Assembly (NCBI RefSeq): GCF_041224595.1
Contig: NZ_JBGFGN010000106.1
Coordinates: 1-7,779, forward strand
Length of the DNA: 7,779 nucleotides
Reading direction: 5' to 3'
Origin: Donghicola sp041224595
Lineage (GTDB): Bacteria > Pseudomonadota > Alphaproteobacteria > Rhodobacterales > Rhodobacteraceae
Shown: piece by piece, positions 6,321 to 7,779 of the stretch
How the letters are laid out: each line of letters starts with the position of its first letter
Numbering within the stretch: position 1 is the first letter of the stretch
Made by a program: the position numbers and the translations under genes
Notes under the pieces: generated by a model
The model's database searches: none
The model's input: the letters and a program-made list of their open reading frames with translations, nothing else
Told to the model about the DNA's origin: nothing

Positions 6321-7535
6321 ATGACCGTCGAAATCACGCTCCAGAACTCCAGTGCTCTCTATAACCTCGAGTTTTCCGAGGTTGACGTGAAGCTCTTTTC
6401 CGGCGAGGGCGCGCTGTTCAACTTCGTATGGGGTGAGCCCGGCTACATCGGCGGACTGCCCGAGTCTCCTGCCTTCGGGGGCGTTCCAGAAGGCGCTTTT
6501 CAGTTGACCTATGTCGACTTGACCACCGGACTCACAGTCATCGGGCAGCTCTATGGCGATTGGCCCGAACCGCTGACGCTCGCCCAAATAAGCGAGAGCA
6601 CTGCTTGGCTCGAAAGCACAGCTGATCTACCGGTCGAAGAAGCTACTCTGTTGGCGGTCGGAAACTATCTGATCACCATCGACTTCAATGGTGACGGCCC
6701 CACCGTGAAGGATTTCGTAGAGAATTGGACCGAGGCCGATCTATTGGCCACAAATCCGCTCGTCAACGGCGAGTTCTCGGTGCTGGATGGCTGGGAAGGC
6801 ACCAGCGGAAAAGACACCTATAACGGAACAAGCGGAGACGATGTGATCGAAGGCTTGGGCGGCCGCGATATCCTCAAGGGTGGCGCCGGTGATGACGAAA
6901 TTTCTGGCGGCAGCGGCAACGACAAGCTTCTTGGCCAGAAAGGTCATGACACACTAGACGGCGGCGCGGGCAAAGACCGCCTCGTTGGCGCAGCGGGTCA
7001 AGACGATCTGAACGGCGGTGGCGGCAATGACAAACTCTTGGGCGGTGCAGGGAATGACAGCTTGGTCGGTGGCGCTGGCCGGGATGTCCTAACCGGTGGC
7101 GCTGGCGACGATACGCTCACGGGCGGTGCTGGCAATGACCGGCTCGTGGGCGGGAAAGGCGCCGACTCTCTGTATGCGGGCGATGGAGACGACACCCTGA
7201 TTGATGGGCGCGGCGACGACTACATGTTTGGCGGCGGCGGTGCGGACCTTTTCCTATTCAAAAGCGGCATCTCCGGTGGAACTGATTTCGTGTCAATGCA
7301 GCGCTTCGGCGGAGACAAGATCAAGCTTCAAGGGTACGGCGTCGACATTGACAGCGAAACCGCCACAGCTTCCGAAATTGAAGCCGCCTTGGAAGCCGCA
7401 GGGATCCACATTGAACGCGACGATCTGAGCGGCAACTTCGGCATAGGCATTGAGCAGACAGGGCATGCGATCACCCTGAGCTTCGATCAAACCGTGCTGA
7501 CTAGTCAGATCTGGGAGTACCTAGAGTTCGCGTAA
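6321..7535 (+). CDS. RTX-type calcium-binding secreted protein
   Basis: A 404-residue protein with 17 tandem GGxGxDxUx nonapeptides (about residues 160-312), which in this family form a calcium-filled parallel beta-roll after export by a type I secretion system. ATG 6321 is preferred to ATG 6312 because AGAAGG is nine bases before the former and touches the latter. The N-terminal 155 residues have no signal peptide, as expected for type I substrates, and no enzyme motif I recognise; they include an EF-hand-like DFNGDG (from residue 121). After the repeats comes a typical cap (ADLFLF...DFVSMQRFGGDKIKLQGYG) and a C-terminal 80 residues ending WEYLEFA, where the secretion signal should be. No ABC transporter, membrane fusion protein or outer-membrane channel gene is nearby. 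It could be an adhesin, surface-layer or matrix protein; the exact role is unknown. Confidence 0.9.
   Translation: MTVEITLQNSSALYNLEFSEVDVKLFSGEGALFNFVWGEPGYIGGLPESPAFGGVPEGAFQLTYVDLTTGLTVIGQLYGDWPEPLTLAQISESTAWLESTADLPVEEATLLAVGNYLITIDFNGDGPTVKDFVENWTEADLLATNPLVNGEFSVLDGWEGTSGKDTYNGTSGDDVIEGLGGRDILKGGAGDDEISGGSGNDKLLGQKGHDTLDGGAGKDRLVGAAGQDDLNGGGGNDKLLGGAGNDSLVGGAGRDVLTGGAGDDTLTGGAGNDRLVGGKGADSLYAGDGDDTLIDGRGDDYMFGGGGADLFLFKSGISGGTDFVSMQRFGGDKIKLQGYGVDIDSETATASEIEAALEAAGIHIERDDLSGNFGIGIEQTGHAITLSFDQTVLTSQIWEYLEFA
6798..7256 (+). repeat. 17 tandem RTX nonapeptide repeats
   Basis: Seventeen uninterrupted 27-bp units encode GTSGKDTYN through GGGGADLFL. The middle units (GGAGNDSLV, GGAGRDVLT, GGAGDDTLT, GGAGNDRLV, about 7041-7148) are most alike, suggesting the array grew by duplication there. 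Outer units such as GTSGKDTYN and GQKGHDTLD have drifted from the consensus. Confidence 0.92.
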
Positions 7536-7574
7536 TTCCTATGCCTGCTGACCTGCCACTGAACATTCATCCAG

Positions 7575-7616
7575 CGGCGCCCTTACTCTGCCTTGAACGG
7601 CGGGTCGCGGGCGCCG
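7575..7616. repeat. 8-bp inverted repeat downstream of the RTX gene
   Basis: CGGCGCCC (7575-7582) pairs with GGGCGCCG (7609-7616) across a 26-nt spacer. It lies 40 bases past the RTX stop, but with a long loop and no T-run it is only a weak terminator candidate. The rest of 7536-7716 shows no supported gene. Confidence 0.3.
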
Positions 7617-7716
7617 GTCTATTCGCAAACATCAGGCAACCCTTGCAACGGGTGCGACGGCATCGGCTTCAAGGGGCCGGAGGGCCAAGTCATTTATATT
7701 GTGAGTGCGGTAAATT

Positions 7717-7779
<63 letters not shown>

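Noticed and set aside
6998..7195. Minus-strand ORF rich in Pro and Ser opposite the RTX repeats
   Set aside because: It is the mirror of glycine/aspartate-rich repeat codons.
6798..7256. 27-bp tandem repeats as a CRISPR or minisatellite
   Set aside because: The period and content encode RTX nonapeptides in frame within a complete gene; there are no unique spacers.

Overview
The window looks like an accessory, IS-rich stretch of an alphaproteobacterial chromosome, most likely Rhodobacterales (roseobacter group). This rests on moderately high GC, the style of the IS3 and IS21 transposases, an RTX protein of roseobacter type, and an initiator tRNA whose visible part matches the alphaproteobacterial form. 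No database search was possible, so the taxonomy is an inference.

Layout. (1) 1-1432 is the right part of an IS21-family element: the 3' end of istA, a complete istB, and the right terminus with two 20-bp direct repeats. (2) The element ends inside the 5' part of a transketolase N-terminal subunit gene on the minus strand (1433-2103), which keeps about 223 codons and is broken at 1432/1433. (3) Upstream on the same strand, and separated by an intrinsic terminator (2271-2303), is an intact membrane sensor histidine kinase (2330-4405) with a double-Cache-like periplasmic domain. No response regulator lies beside it. (4) 4598-6218 is an IS graveyard. It holds a decayed minus-strand IS3-family orfB that still shows DD(35)E spacing. 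Next comes the 5' end of a second IS3-type element on the plus strand, interrupted by a third IS3 element (IS51-like). That third element has a nonsense mutation, an in-frame insertion, a frameshift and a missing 3' half. (5) 6321-7535 encodes a 404-residue secreted RTX-type calcium-binding protein with 17 nonapeptide repeats. (6) The right edge holds the 3' 63 nt of an initiator tRNA-fMet on the minus strand.

How the parts relate. The kinase and the broken transketolase share a strand but have separate transcription units. The transketolase has probably lost function unless a spare copy exists. The RTX protein would need a type I secretion system encoded elsewhere. I see no CRISPR array, phage module, toxin-antitoxin pair or recognisable defence system. 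The most informative content is the record of successive insertions, the junction that predicts where the rest of the transketolase gene lies, and a few small structural oddities listed as findings.
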